Assembly: GCA_963840235.1 (NCBI GenBank)
Contig: CAWIYC010000002.1
Coordinates: 186,001-250,000, forward strand
Reading direction: 5' to 3'
Origin: JBBRHQ01 sp963840235
Lineage (GTDB): Bacteria; Actinomycetota; Thermoleophilia; Solirubrobacterales; 70-9
Length of the DNA: 64,000 nt
The translations under genes and the position numbers were made by a program. Below are positions 1 to 7,769 of this stretch, piece after piece (position 1 is the stretch's first letter; each line of letters opens with the position of its first letter). The notes beneath the pieces were generated by a model. It was not told the DNA's origin, did not search any database, and saw nothing but the letters and a program-made list of their open reading frames with translations.

Positions 1-2
1 TC

Positions 3-653
3 GACGCGACCGAGACCATCAACCGGATCATCGACTTCTTCCCACCCCACCTTCAGCAGCAGGCGCGGGTGATGCTGGCCTCGACCCTGCGGGGCGCGAT
101 GTCACAGCGGCTGATACCCCGGATCGACGGGGTCGGGCGAGTCGCCGCGGCCGAGATCATGGTGGCCACCGGGCGGGTCAAGGACCTGATCCTGCAGCCG
201 GAGGAGACCGGCAAGATCAGCGGGGTGATCGCCGAGGGCGCCTACTACGGCATGCGCACGTTCGACCAGGACCTGCTCGAGCATGTGCAGGCCGGGCGGG
301 TCAGCGTGGACGTGGCGCTCGAAGCCGCATCGAGGCCGCACGACTTCAAGCTGATGCTCGAGGCCGGAGGACAGCGGGCGAGCGGAATCGAACAGCTGGA
401 CGCCAACCCCCGGCCGGCGCTACTGAATGCGAACGGGGCACCCCCTGCGAACGGGGCACCCGCGGCACCGGCAACCTTCCCGCCCCCGGTCGAGGTTCCC
501 CCTCCGCCCCCGGCGGCACCTCATCCCGCCGCCGCCGCTCCGGTCGCGCCGGTGACGGTCGTACCGCCTCCGGGCGAGGCCCCGGCCCCTCCAGCGCCGG
601 CTGCCCCTCCGGCGCCCGATCCGCCGCCGGGCTACGACAGCCCTCCGGGCTAG
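3..653 (+). CDS. PilT/PilU-like type IV pilus retraction ATPase, 5' truncated
   Basis: This is the C-terminal part of a PilT-family hexameric ATPase that would power pilus retraction at the inner membrane. The frame is open from the window edge, so the Walker motifs lie outside. The visible part matches the end of the complete PilT at 3126-4244: T-I-N-R-I-I-D-F-F-P-P against T-V-D-R-I-I-D-V-F-P-P, then the conserved Q-R-L-I-P and G-M-R-T-F-D-Q segments. The canonical PilT signature A-I-R-N-L-I-R-E is replaced by R-V-K-D-L-I-L-Q, which points to a PilU-like or divergent paralogue. The last 80 or so residues are an unusual Pro/Ala-rich tail, partly built from a 14-bp direct repeat near 428-459. 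A pilus gene cluster follows on the same strand. Confidence 0.85.
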   Translation, partial: DATETINRIIDFFPPHLQQQARVMLASTLRGAMSQRLIPRIDGVGRVAAAEIMVATGRVKDLILQPEETGKISGVIAEGAYYGMRTFDQDLLEHVQAGRVSVDVALEAASRPHDFKLMLEAGGQRASGIEQLDANPRPALLNANGAPPANGAPAAPATFPPPVEVPPPPPAAPHPAAAAPVAPVTVVPPPGEAPAPPAPAAPPAPDPPPGYDSPPG

Positions 654-659
654 TACATA
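654..659 (+). promoter_or_regulatory. -10-like hexamer TACATA before the gene at 667
   Basis: TACATA starts directly after the TAG stop of the preceding gene and ends 7 nt before the ATG at 667. This is the spacing expected if transcription starts at or next to the start codon. No convincing -35 box is seen. It is one of several such hexamers in the window. Confidence 0.35.
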
Positions 660-666
660 CGTCGAG

Positions 667-1272
667 ATGAGGGACAAGCTGAACAAGAGCCCGATCGCCC
701 AGGTCGCGCTGATCGCAATCCTCCTTGCCGGCGGCGCCTACATTCTGCTCGGCAGCCAGGGGGGAGGCGGCGGAGCGGCAACGACGACGGCGACCACCGG
801 CACCGTACCGGCGACGACGGCGCCCGTGACCACGGCGCCGGCGACGTCAGCCTCGAGTGCCGCGGACGCCGGGGTCGCCGCGGCCGCCACCAGTGCCGTG
901 GCCGTGCCGGTGCCGCCGCTCCCGGCCCCGGTGAAGAGGGCCTACGACTCGGGTGAGACCGTCGTCCTCCTCGTCGTCCGGGGCGGAGGCATCGACGACT
1001 CGCTGGTAGCGCCGACTGTGCGCCGGCTGAGGGCGGTGGGCGGTGTCGCCGTCTTCATCGCCCCGGCGAAGCAGATAGCCCGCTACGCCGCGATCACGCT
1101 CGGGGTAAGCGTCGACCGGGTCCCGGCTCTGGTCGTGGTCCGGCCGCGGTCGCTCAGCGGCGGCACCCCGCAGGCCTCGGTCAGCTACGGCTTCCAGAGC
1201 CCCGCGACCATCGTCCAGGCGGTCATCGACGCCTCCTACAACGGGCCTGCAGTGACCTATCACCCCAACTAG
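667..1272 (+). CDS. Membrane-anchored protein with thioredoxin-like fold candidate
   Basis: This 201-residue protein has one N-terminal membrane segment (about residues 12-29, Q-V-A-L-I-A-I-L-L-A-G-G). A Thr/Ala/Val-rich low-complexity linker follows, then a soluble domain from about residue 90. The soluble part has alternating beta and alpha segments (V-V-L-L-V-V; V-A-V-F-I-A-P) and a V-P-A-L-V-V-V segment. That segment resembles the cis-proline strand of thioredoxin folds, but no CxxC is present, so a redox role is not supported. It sits between a PilT-like gene and pilB, with the pilB start 15 nt downstream, so a pilus accessory role is likely. The family is not recognised and the fold call is tentative. 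Confidence 0.6.
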   Translation: MRDKLNKSPIAQVALIAILLAGGAYILLGSQGGGGGAATTTATTGTVPATTAPVTTAPATSASSAADAGVAAAATSAVAVPVPPLPAPVKRAYDSGETVVLLVVRGGGIDDSLVAPTVRRLRAVGGVAVFIAPAKQIARYAAITLGVSVDRVPALVVVRPRSLSGGTPQASVSYGFQSPATIVQAVIDASYNGPAVTYHPN

Positions 1273-1287
1273 GCGCCGGGAGCTCGT

Positions 1288-3093
1288 ATGAGCTACGACC
1301 AGTATCCGAATCACCTCCGGCCGGTCCCCGACTCCGGCGACTCGACAGCGCCGGCCGCGCCACCGGAGAGCACCGGCCCGGTCGGCCTGACGGCGCCGAT
1401 GCGGCGTGGCCGCTCGGCCGGATTCACCACCGATGTCCTGGTCGAGCTCGGATACGCGACCCCGGAGCGCGTCGACCAGGCGATCGAGGAGGCGCGAACC
1501 GCAGGTGCCCCCCCGGAGACGCTGCTCATGGTCCAGGGCGCGATCACAGGGGACCAGCTCTCGCGCGCGATCGCCGAGCGCTATGGCCTTGATCACGTCG
1601 ATCTCGCGGTCTACCAGGTGGACATTGCGGCGGCGGCGTTGTTCCCGATCAGCACGGCCCGCCGCTATCTGGCGGTGCCGATCGGCTTCGTCGACCAGCA
1701 GACGCTGCTGGTGGCGATGTCGGACCCTGGCAACGTGCTCGCGATCGACGACATCCAGATCGCGACCGGGATGGACTGCCGGGTCGCAGTCGCGGCCGAG
1801 GACGACCTCGATGCGCTCCTGACCCGTATCAACACCCTCCAGAGCGCGGCCACGGAGGCGATCATCGAGGAGCAGGAGCTGGCCGACTCGGAAGAGGAGA
1901 GGGGGCTGACCTCGGTCAGCGACCTTCAGGCGAGCGCGGAGGATGCTCCCGTGATCAAGCTCGTCTACAGCATCCTCGGCCAGGCTGTCGCCGAGGAGGC
2001 CTCGGACATCCACCTCGAGCCCGAGGAAGGGGAGATGCGGGTGCGCTTCCGTGTTGACGGGGTGCTGAGGGACGCGGCCCATGTGCCGAAGCGAATGATC
2101 AGCGCGGTGATCTCGCGGATCAAGATCATGAGCGAGCTCGACATCGCCGAGAAACGCGTTCCGCAGGACGGCCGCGTCAGCGTCGGCATCGAGGAGCGCC
2201 GGGTCGACCTCCGGGTCACGACCCTGCCGACGGAGCGAGGGGAGGGGGCGACGATCCGGATCCTCGACATGGAGCACGTCCACCACACGCTCGACGGGCT
2301 CGGCATGGAGGGGGAAGCGCTCGAGCGCTTCCAGGAGTCGTTCCGCGGCCCCTACGGGGCCGTCCTGGTCACCGGGCCGACCGGATCGGGCAAGTCGACG
2401 ACGCTCTACGCCGCACTCCAGGACCTGAACAGCGTCGAGAAGAAGATCATCACGATCGAGGATCCGGTCGAGTACCGGATCGGCGGCATCAACCAGATCA
2501 ACGTCAACCGCAAGGCGGGGCTCGACTTCGCCACCGGCCTGCGCTCGATCCTCCGGGCCGACCCCGACATCGTCATGGTCGGAGAGATCCGCGACAGCGA
2601 GACCGCACGGATCGCGATCGAGGCGGCGCTGACCGGCCACATGATGCTGACGACGCTGCACACCAACGACGCCCCGGGGGCGATCGCGCGGCTCCACAAG
2701 ATGGGGATAGAGGCATACCTGACCGCTTCCGCCGTTGACTGCGTCGTCGCCCAGCGGCTGGCGCGAAAGCTCTGTCCCCACTGCAAGCGCCGGGCGATCA
2801 TCCCGGCTGCCCTGCTGGCCCAGAGCGGCATCAGGGTCGGAACCGACATCGAGGCCTACGAATCGGTCGGTTGCGGGCGCTGCACCGGCACCGGTTATCG
2901 CGGCAGGCTCGGCGTGTTCTCGGTGATGGCCCTGAGCGAGCAGCTGAAGGAGATGACTGTCGGCGGCGCCCCGGAGGCCGAGATCGCCACCGTCGCCCAC
3001 CACGAGGGCATGCTGACCCTGCGCGAGGACGGAGTGGGCAAGGTCCGCTCCGGCCAGACCAGCCTTGAGGAAATCCTGCGCGTTACCGCCTAA
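1288..3093 (+). CDS. pilB: Type IV pilus assembly ATPase PilB (GspE/PulE family)
   Basis: PilB hydrolyses ATP on the cytoplasmic side of the inner membrane to drive pilin polymerisation through PilC. The 601 residues contain a disordered N-terminus, an MshEN/GspE N-terminal region (about 45-190) and the ATPase core. Walker A G-P-T-G-S-G-K-S-T lies near 363-371 and the Walker B stretch D-P-D-I-V-M-V-G-E-I-R-D near 425. The zinc-binding tetracysteine C-P-H-C ... C-G-R-C (about 496-532) is typical of PilB and absent from PilT. Length is normal for the family. The start at 1288 follows G-G-G-A-G-C, a usable ribosome site. MshEN domains in some PilB proteins bind c-di-GMP; whether this one does cannot be judged by eye, but a c-di-GMP riboswitch controls the pilin gene downstream. 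Confidence 0.95.
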   Translation: MSYDQYPNHLRPVPDSGDSTAPAAPPESTGPVGLTAPMRRGRSAGFTTDVLVELGYATPERVDQAIEEARTAGAPPETLLMVQGAITGDQLSRAIAERYGLDHVDLAVYQVDIAAAALFPISTARRYLAVPIGFVDQQTLLVAMSDPGNVLAIDDIQIATGMDCRVAVAAEDDLDALLTRINTLQSAATEAIIEEQELADSEEERGLTSVSDLQASAEDAPVIKLVYSILGQAVAEEASDIHLEPEEGEMRVRFRVDGVLRDAAHVPKRMISAVISRIKIMSELDIAEKRVPQDGRVSVGIEERRVDLRVTTLPTERGEGATIRILDMEHVHHTLDGLGMEGEALERFQESFRGPYGAVLVTGPTGSGKSTTLYAALQDLNSVEKKIITIEDPVEYRIGGINQINVNRKAGLDFATGLRSILRADPDIVMVGEIRDSETARIAIEAALTGHMMLTTLHTNDAPGAIARLHKMGIEAYLTASAVDCVVAQRLARKLCPHCKRRAIIPAALLAQSGIRVGTDIEAYESVGCGRCTGTGYRGRLGVFSVMALSEQLKEMTVGGAPEAEIATVAHHEGMLTLREDGVGKVRSGQTSLEEILRVTA

Positions 3094-3125
3094 AGTCGGC
3101 CAGGCCGCGGGCCGATGAATGGGCC

Positions 3126-4244
3126 ATGGATCTTGATTTCGCCGGCGTTCTGCGCGGCATGGTCGAGGCAGGCGCCTCGGACGTGCACCTGACCGCAGGT
3201 TTCCCGCCGGCGATGCGCACCAAGGGCCGGATAGTGCCGATGGAGGGCTTCGCCCCGCTCGACTCGCAGCAGACACGGGAGGTCGTCTACAGCATCCTCA
3301 ACGACGACCAGCGTAAGCGCTTCGAGAACAACCAGCAGCTCGACTTCGCCTACGCGATCCCCAACGTGGCGCGGTTCCGCGTCAACACCTTCTTCCAGCG
3401 GGGCGCGATCAGCGCCGCCTTCCGCCGCGTCCCCCACCAGATCCCCAGCCTCGAGTCGCTCAAGGTGCCAGAGATCCTGCGCGACTTCACCCGCAAGCCG
3501 CGGGGCTTCGTCCTCGTCACTGGGCCCACCGGCTCGGGCAAGTCGACGACGCTTGCGGCGATGATCGACGTGATCAACTCCGAGCGCGAGGACCACATCC
3601 TCACGATCGAGGATCCGATCGAGTTCCTCCACGCCCACAAGAGCTCGATCGTCAACCAGCGCGAGATCGGCGCCGACGCGACCGACTTCGCCCTGGCGCT
3701 GAAAGCGGCCCTGCGCGAGGACCCCGACGTGATCCTGGTCGGCGAGATGCGCGACCTGGAGACGATCTCGACGGCTCTGACAGCGGCCGAGACCGGCCAC
3801 CTCGTCTTCGCCACCCTCCACACCCAGTCCACGGCCCAGACGGTGGACCGGATCATCGACGTCTTCCCGCCCCAGCAGCAGGGCCAGGTGCGGACCCAGC
3901 TCTCGATCGCGCTGCAGGGGATCGTCACCCAGCAGCTGCTGCCGACCAGGGACGGCAGCGGCCGCGTCGTTGCCACCGAGGTCCTCGTCCCGACCCCGGC
4001 GATCCGCAACCTGATCCGCGAGGCCAAGACGCACCAGATCTACGCCGCGATCCAGACCTCCGGCTCGGTCGGCATGCAGACCATGGACGCCGACCTCGCC
4101 CGCCTGGTCAGGCTCGGCACGATCACCCCGGAGCTGGCGCAGCAGCGCTCCTCGGTCCCGGAGGAGCTGATGCGACTGCTTGCCAGCGGTGGCATCGACA
4201 ATGCCCCGATCTCGCCGCAGCCCGTTGCCGGCGTGGTCGGCTAG
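3126..4244 (+). CDS. pilT: Twitching motility ATPase PilT
   Basis: PilT disassembles pili and so powers retraction and twitching. The 372-residue protein has the normal PilT length. It shows Walker A G-P-T-G-S-G-K-S-T near 133-141, the Asp/Walker B region E-D-P-D-V-I-L-V-G-E-M-R-D, and the diagnostic A-I-R-N-L-I-R-E motif near the C-terminus, which is needed for retraction in characterised PilT proteins. It lies 32 nt after pilB and 10 nt before pilC, consistent with one operon. Together with the truncated relative at the window start, the locus encodes two PilT-type motors. Confidence 0.95.
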   Translation: MDLDFAGVLRGMVEAGASDVHLTAGFPPAMRTKGRIVPMEGFAPLDSQQTREVVYSILNDDQRKRFENNQQLDFAYAIPNVARFRVNTFFQRGAISAAFRRVPHQIPSLESLKVPEILRDFTRKPRGFVLVTGPTGSGKSTTLAAMIDVINSEREDHILTIEDPIEFLHAHKSSIVNQREIGADATDFALALKAALREDPDVILVGEMRDLETISTALTAAETGHLVFATLHTQSTAQTVDRIIDVFPPQQQGQVRTQLSIALQGIVTQQLLPTRDGSGRVVATEVLVPTPAIRNLIREAKTHQIYAAIQTSGSVGMQTMDADLARLVRLGTITPELAQQRSSVPEELMRLLASGGIDNAPISPQPVAGVVG

Positions 4245-4254
4245 GGCGCGGGCC

Positions 4255-5499
4255 GTGGCCTCGATATCGACCTTCGCGTTCCGGGCGATGGACCTCGCCG
4301 GGGTCAGCTCCAGCGGCGAGATCCAGGCCGACTCCAAGGCTCAGGTCTCCGAGCAACTGCGCCAGCGCGGGCTGATCGTCCTCGACGTCTCCGAGAAGGC
4401 CAGCCCCTTCAACATCGAGGACGTCTTCAAGCGCTGGCAGGGGGTGAAGACGCGCGAGCTGGCGATCTTCGCGCGCCAGTTCGCGACCCTGGTCTCCTCC
4501 GGGATGCCGATGCTACGCACCCTGCAGACGCTCTCCGAGCAGTGTGAGGACGAGCTGCTCGCTGAGGCGATCTCCGACCTCCACGACGACGTCGAGGCGG
4601 GGAGCTCGCTGGAGCAGGCGATGGAGCGCCATCCGAAGGTCTTCGACCGTCTGCTGCGCTCGATGGTGCGCTCCGGCGAGCAGTCGGGCCGCCTCGACGA
4701 CGCTCTCGACCGGGTCGCGTTCCACCTGGAGAAGATGGACGCCCTGCGCCGACAGGTGCGGTCGGCGCTGATGTACCCGGCCTTCGTCTTCGTCTTCGCC
4801 ATCATCGTCCTGCTGGCGGTGGTGATGTTCATCATCCCCACCTTCGTCGACGTCTTCAACCAGCTCGCCGACGAGACCCCGGGGGTCAGCGCCGAGCTGC
4901 CGCTGCCGACCCAGATCTGCGTCGCCGTCTCCGGCGCGCTCACCGGCTACTGGTTCGTGATCTTCCCCGGGATGATCGCGATCACGCTCGCCCTGCTGCG
5001 CTGGAAGAAGACCGACCACGGACGCGCGATCTGGGACCGGATGAAGCTCAAGGCCCCATTCAAGATCGGCGACGTCGTGCAGAAGGTCGCCCTGGCCCGC
5101 TGGTCGCGCACCTTCTCCGGGGCGATCTCCTCCGGCGTGCCGATGTTGCAGGCGATCAAGCTGACCGGGGATACCTCGGGCAACGTCGTCGTCGAGAACG
5201 CGATGGAGGAGATGTACTCCTCGGTCAAGCAGGGCGGCTCGATCGCCGCCCCGATCGAGTCCGACGACATCTTCCCGCCGATGGTCGCCCACATGGTCGC
5301 CGTCGGCGAGGACACCGGCCAGCTCGAGCACATGCTGTCCAAGATCGCCGACTTCTACGAGACCGAGGTCGACGCCAAGGTCAAGGCGCTGACCTCCCTG
5401 ATCGAGCCGATGATGATCTGCTTCGTCGGCGGCATCGTCGGCTTCATCGTGATCGCGATGTACCTGCCGATCTTCACCATCTACAACAACATCCGCTAA
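4255..5499 (+). CDS. pilC: Inner-membrane platform protein PilC (GspF family)
   Basis: PilC is the integral membrane platform on which PilB and PilT act. The 414 residues have two T2SSF domains. Each carries a helical cytoplasmic part and hydrophobic segments (V-F-V-F-A-I-I-V-L-L-A-V-V-M-F-I near 180, a pair near 220-250, and the final G-G-I-V-G-F-I-V-I-A-M-Y). The GTG at 4255 is preferred because it gives the usual PilC opening x-A-S-I-S-T-F-A-F-R-A-M-D. An upstream in-frame ATG at 4180 would overlap pilT by 65 nt and add residues not found in the family. The I-P-I-F-T-I-Y end is typical. Confidence 0.93.
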   Translation: MASISTFAFRAMDLAGVSSSGEIQADSKAQVSEQLRQRGLIVLDVSEKASPFNIEDVFKRWQGVKTRELAIFARQFATLVSSGMPMLRTLQTLSEQCEDELLAEAISDLHDDVEAGSSLEQAMERHPKVFDRLLRSMVRSGEQSGRLDDALDRVAFHLEKMDALRRQVRSALMYPAFVFVFAIIVLLAVVMFIIPTFVDVFNQLADETPGVSAELPLPTQICVAVSGALTGYWFVIFPGMIAITLALLRWKKTDHGRAIWDRMKLKAPFKIGDVVQKVALARWSRTFSGAISSGVPMLQAIKLTGDTSGNVVVENAMEEMYSSVKQGGSIAAPIESDDIFPPMVAHMVAVGEDTGQLEHMLSKIADFYETEVDAKVKALTSLIEPMMICFVGGIVGFIVIAMYLPIFTIYNNIR

Positions 5500-5574
5500 G
5501 GCGTGCGGCGCGCCTCCGGACCGGGGCGCCGCCGAGTGCGGCCGCCCCGATCGGGTCGGTTCGTCGGCGAGGCC

Positions 5575-6381
5575 TCAGGCAGCCGACTCCGCGGCCCCGG
5601 AGTAGCGCAGGGAGCCTGGCGTCGTCAGCAGCTCGCCTGTCTCCAGCAGCGTCTTCAGGCCGGAGAGGATCATCGGCCAGCCGCCGTAGAGCTCGGAGTT
5701 GGCGTCTTCGGGGAGCTGGTCGTGGGTGACGGTCAGCTGGCAGGAGTCGCCGACCTGCTCGATCTCCCAGGTGACCCTCGAGGTTCCCGCGGCCCTGACC
5801 TCGTCGCTCCAGAGTGCGTTGAAGCTCTGGACGAGGCGGCGTGGGGGGTCGACCTCGAGGTTCTCGCCGGCGGCGATGTCGATCACCCCGGGGACCGAGG
5901 ACCGATAGCTCGAGCCCGGGGTGTAGTCAGAGACGGTCTTGACGCCGAAGCTGTACTTGGCCCTCATCTCGGGGTCGGTGATCGCCTCCCAGAGGCGCTC
6001 GGGCGTGGTCTTGATGTAGACCTCGAACACGGTCAGGGTTCCTGCGCCCTCGACGACTGCGTACTTTTCCATCGTTTCCTCCTCGATGATCTTCTTGAGC
6101 CCGCTGAGCGTCGCGGCCCAGGGCTCGGCGAATTTGCTCACCCAGCGGTCGTGGACGAGCCTGATCGGGACGGGGTTCAGGAAGTGGAGCTTCTCGCGGC
6201 CGCGCCGCCTGGTGGTCACCAGACCGGCCTCCTCGAGCACCCGCAGGTGCTTCATGACGCCGAATCGAGTCATCGGCAGGCGCTGCTCGAGCGCGGTCAG
6301 CGTCTGCCCGTCCTGCTTGAACAACTGGTCGAGCAGGCCGCGGCGGGTGGGGTCGGCGAGGGCCCTGAACACTGCGTCCAT
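5575..6381 (-). CDS. ArsR-family regulator fused to SRPBCC (AHSA1-like) domain
   Basis: The first 90 or so residues are an ArsR-type winged helix (M-D-A-V-F-R-A-L-A-D-P-T-R-R, recognition helix T-R-F-G-V-M-K-H-L-R-V-L). From about residue 110 an SRPBCC/AHSA1 domain follows (F-E-V-Y-I-K-T-T-P-E-R-L-W-E-A-I-T-D). These two modules more often occur as neighbouring genes; here they are one 268-residue chain, so the SRPBCC cavity could be the ligand sensor. An ATG three codons upstream (6390) is possible. The second ATG at 6381 is preferred because a TTGACA/TATTAT promoter places the transcription start at about 6381-6382, giving a leaderless message. The gene is convergent with pilC. The ligand is unknown. 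Confidence 0.85.
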   Translation of the reverse strand: MDAVFRALADPTRRGLLDQLFKQDGQTLTALEQRLPMTRFGVMKHLRVLEEAGLVTTRRRGREKLHFLNPVPIRLVHDRWVSKFAEPWAATLSGLKKIIEEETMEKYAVVEGAGTLTVFEVYIKTTPERLWEAITDPEMRAKYSFGVKTVSDYTPGSSYRSSVPGVIDIAAGENLEVDPPRRLVQSFNALWSDEVRAAGTSRVTWEIEQVGDSCQLTVTHDQLPEDANSELYGGWPMILSGLKTLLETGELLTTPGSLRYSGAAESAA

Positions 6382-6388
6382 GCTCCCC

Positions 6389-6418
6389 ATAATAGGTGAC
6401 TATATGGTCACTTGTCAA
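6389..6418 (-). promoter_or_regulatory. Promoter with inverted-repeat operator for the ArsR-SRPBCC gene
   Basis: Read on the minus strand, a perfect TTGACA (6418-6413) is followed after 18 nt by TATTAT (6394-6389). Inside the spacer lies the inverted repeat GTGAC-N6-GTCAC (6396-6411), well placed for an ArsR dimer to block RNA polymerase. Autoregulation is inferred. Confidence 0.7.
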
Positions 6419-6517
6419 CGGGCCGATCCGCGGGAGCCGGCCGGCGTCTGATCGCCCGTGTCAGGACGCCGTCCCGCAAGCCGACCCCATAGATGCCCGT
6501 CCGACAGATGGAGGCGC

Positions 6518-7258
6518 ATGGCCCAGCAACCGAGAGGCACCCAGGGAAGCGACATCTCCGGCCCGCCCGGCGGCGACTCGGGCCGCCGGCGAGCACTCGA
6601 GCGCCCCCGCCTCTACCTGAACCGGATCGTCAGCTGGGACTGCCTGATCGCGCTCGAGTTCGGCCGCGTGGACGACGGGCAACCCGCCGAGAACTGGCGC
6701 CATCTCAGCGAGCGCTTCGGCTACCTCGCCGACGGCCCCGGCGGCCGTTGCCTCGGCTTCAAGGTCCTCGGCTTCTCCGGCTTCGACGCCGACGACCCGT
6801 CGCTGGCCCAGATCTGGAGAGGGCCGCGGTTCGACTCACCGCAGCTGGGGCTGACCGACGTCCCCGCGGGCGAGGTCGCGGTCGCCGCCCGGGCCTTCTT
6901 CGGCGACGGGGAATCGCTCAACCGCTTCTTCTTCGAGGTCGGATGCAATACCGAGGGCGAGGAGGCGCTCGCCCACTGGCGCAGATGCCTCGAGGCCGGG
7001 GACGCGATGGCCCACTTCGCCCTCGGCTACACGCTCTACGAACTCGGTCGCCATCAGGAGGCCTATCGCCACCTGCGCTACTACACCGAGATCGCCCCGG
7101 CCGGGAGTTGGAACTGGTGCTGGTACGGAAAGGCGGCCGAGGCCGTGGGCGAGACCGGGGAGGCGCGCTCGGCCTACCGGCGGGCGCTCGAGCTCGAACG
7201 GGAGGGCGGCGAGGAGACCGAGGCCGCCGAACTGCTGGCCCGGATCGAGCGCCCCTGA
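6518..7258 (+). CDS. TPR-repeat protein of unknown role
   Basis: The protein has about 246 residues from the ATG at 6518, which follows a GGAGG at short spacing; in-frame codons reach back to 6458, but that stretch is Arg/Pro-rich and looks non-coding. The first half (about 30-140) is a globular region with aromatic motifs (L-N-R-I-V-S-W-D-C-L-I-A-L-E-F) that I do not recognise. The second half contains tetratricopeptide-like helices (A-H-F-A-L-G-Y-T-L-Y-E-L-G-R-H-Q-E-A-Y and A-R-S-A-Y-R-R-A-L-E-L). No signal peptide or membrane segment is seen. It lies between the ArsR fusion and the pilin riboswitch. A protein-binding role is inferred from the TPRs only. Confidence 0.7.
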   Translation: MAQQPRGTQGSDISGPPGGDSGRRRALERPRLYLNRIVSWDCLIALEFGRVDDGQPAENWRHLSERFGYLADGPGGRCLGFKVLGFSGFDADDPSLAQIWRGPRFDSPQLGLTDVPAGEVAVAARAFFGDGESLNRFFFEVGCNTEGEEALAHWRRCLEAGDAMAHFALGYTLYELGRHQEAYRHLRYYTEIAPAGSWNWCWYGKAAEAVGETGEARSAYRRALELEREGGEETEAAELLARIERP

Positions 7259-7615
7259 GGGCGATGGCCCCGAGGGCCGGGCGTCCCGGAGCCCGCTCAG
7301 CCCCCGGAGCTTGCTCAGCTCGCGACCACTCGCTTCCGGCGCCGGCTCCCGGCGCCGGGCGGCGGAACTGGGACGACCGGTGCGTGGGGAGCAGGTGGCC
7401 GTTGCGGCTGGACGTTCGGGCGAGGGCGCCTGGACGGCTGTTGGGGTGCGGAGGGGTCGGGGGCGGCGATCGCCCGGATCGGCCCTGCAAACCGCCGAAT
7501 CCGCTCGATTCTTGCGGGTTTTTCCCCTGGATCTGGGGCAAATTGTTACTGAGAAATAGGGATGATGGCCGCGGCGACGGGGGCCGATACAAGAGGCGTG
7601 TTCAATCGGCCAGGC
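7259..7615. other. Non-coding stretch before the pilin riboswitch
   Basis: About 360 nt without a convincing gene. It contains a strong GC hairpin (7336-7358, listed separately). Toward the 3' end is a less GC-rich patch around 7510-7570 that may hold the riboswitch-pilin promoter. No clear -35/-10 pair can be assigned. Confidence 0.5.
7336..7358 (+). terminator. Strong GC hairpin, possible terminator
   Basis: CCGGCGCCGG is repeated after CTC. Because each 10-mer is self-complementary, a 10-bp stem with a 3-nt loop can form. There is no T-run. It lies 77 nt after the TPR gene stop, so it may end that transcript. Confidence 0.4.
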
Positions 7616-7701
7616 CCTCGGTGCCAAAGGCAAAACCGCCGTGAGGCGGCGACGCAAAGCCAGCGGGACTCCATTAGGAGTCAGCCGGGCTTCCACCGGG
7701 G
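7616..7701 (+). promoter_or_regulatory. Cyclic-di-GMP-I (GEMM) riboswitch aptamer upstream of the pilin gene
   Basis: The 86-nt stretch folds like a GEMM-I aptamer. P1 pairs CCTCGGTG (7616-7623) with CACCGGGG (7694-7701). The first arm has CCGCC-GTGA-GGCGG (7636-7649), a GNRA tetraloop. The second arm has GACTCC-ATTA-GGAGTC (7667-7682). The family's conserved core is present: AGGCAAAACC before arm 1, GACGCAAAGCC between the arms and AGCCGGG after arm 2. The GNRA loop is positioned for the known tetraloop-receptor contact. By eye alignment with the Vibrio Vc2 aptamer, the ligand-contacting G20 position is G, which favours c-di-GMP over cGAMP. One extra A is present in the CAAAACC segment. The pilin ATG is 68 nt downstream. 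Confidence 0.9.
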
Positions 7702-7769
7702 TCGCAAGACGCCAACTGGGAGACACCAGCGGGGCACTGGCAAAACAGATAGGTCCATTGGAGGTACCT
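7702..7769 (+). promoter_or_regulatory. Riboswitch expression platform and pilin ribosome-binding site
   Basis: CCAG at 7726-7729 can pair with CTGG upstream (7716-7719) or downstream (7737-7740), so two hairpins are mutually exclusive. Near the start codon, TAGGT (7750-7754) can pair with ACCTA (7766-7770), enclosing the GGAGGT Shine-Dalgarno sequence (7760-7765) in the loop and covering the A of the ATG. There is no T-run, so translational control seems more likely than termination. The switch direction cannot be told by eye. Confidence 0.5.

Noticed and set aside
847..3276. Very long open frame on the minus strand opposite pilB
   Set aside because: It is antisense to a clear PilB with all motifs. 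Its translation is Arg/Asp/His-rich with no recognisable domain, as expected for shadow frames in GC-rich DNA.
7616..7701. cGAMP-selective (GEMM-Ib) reading of the riboswitch
   Set aside because: By eye the position corresponding to G20 is G rather than A, and the gene is a pilin, both more typical of c-di-GMP; the alignment has one extra A, so this is not final.
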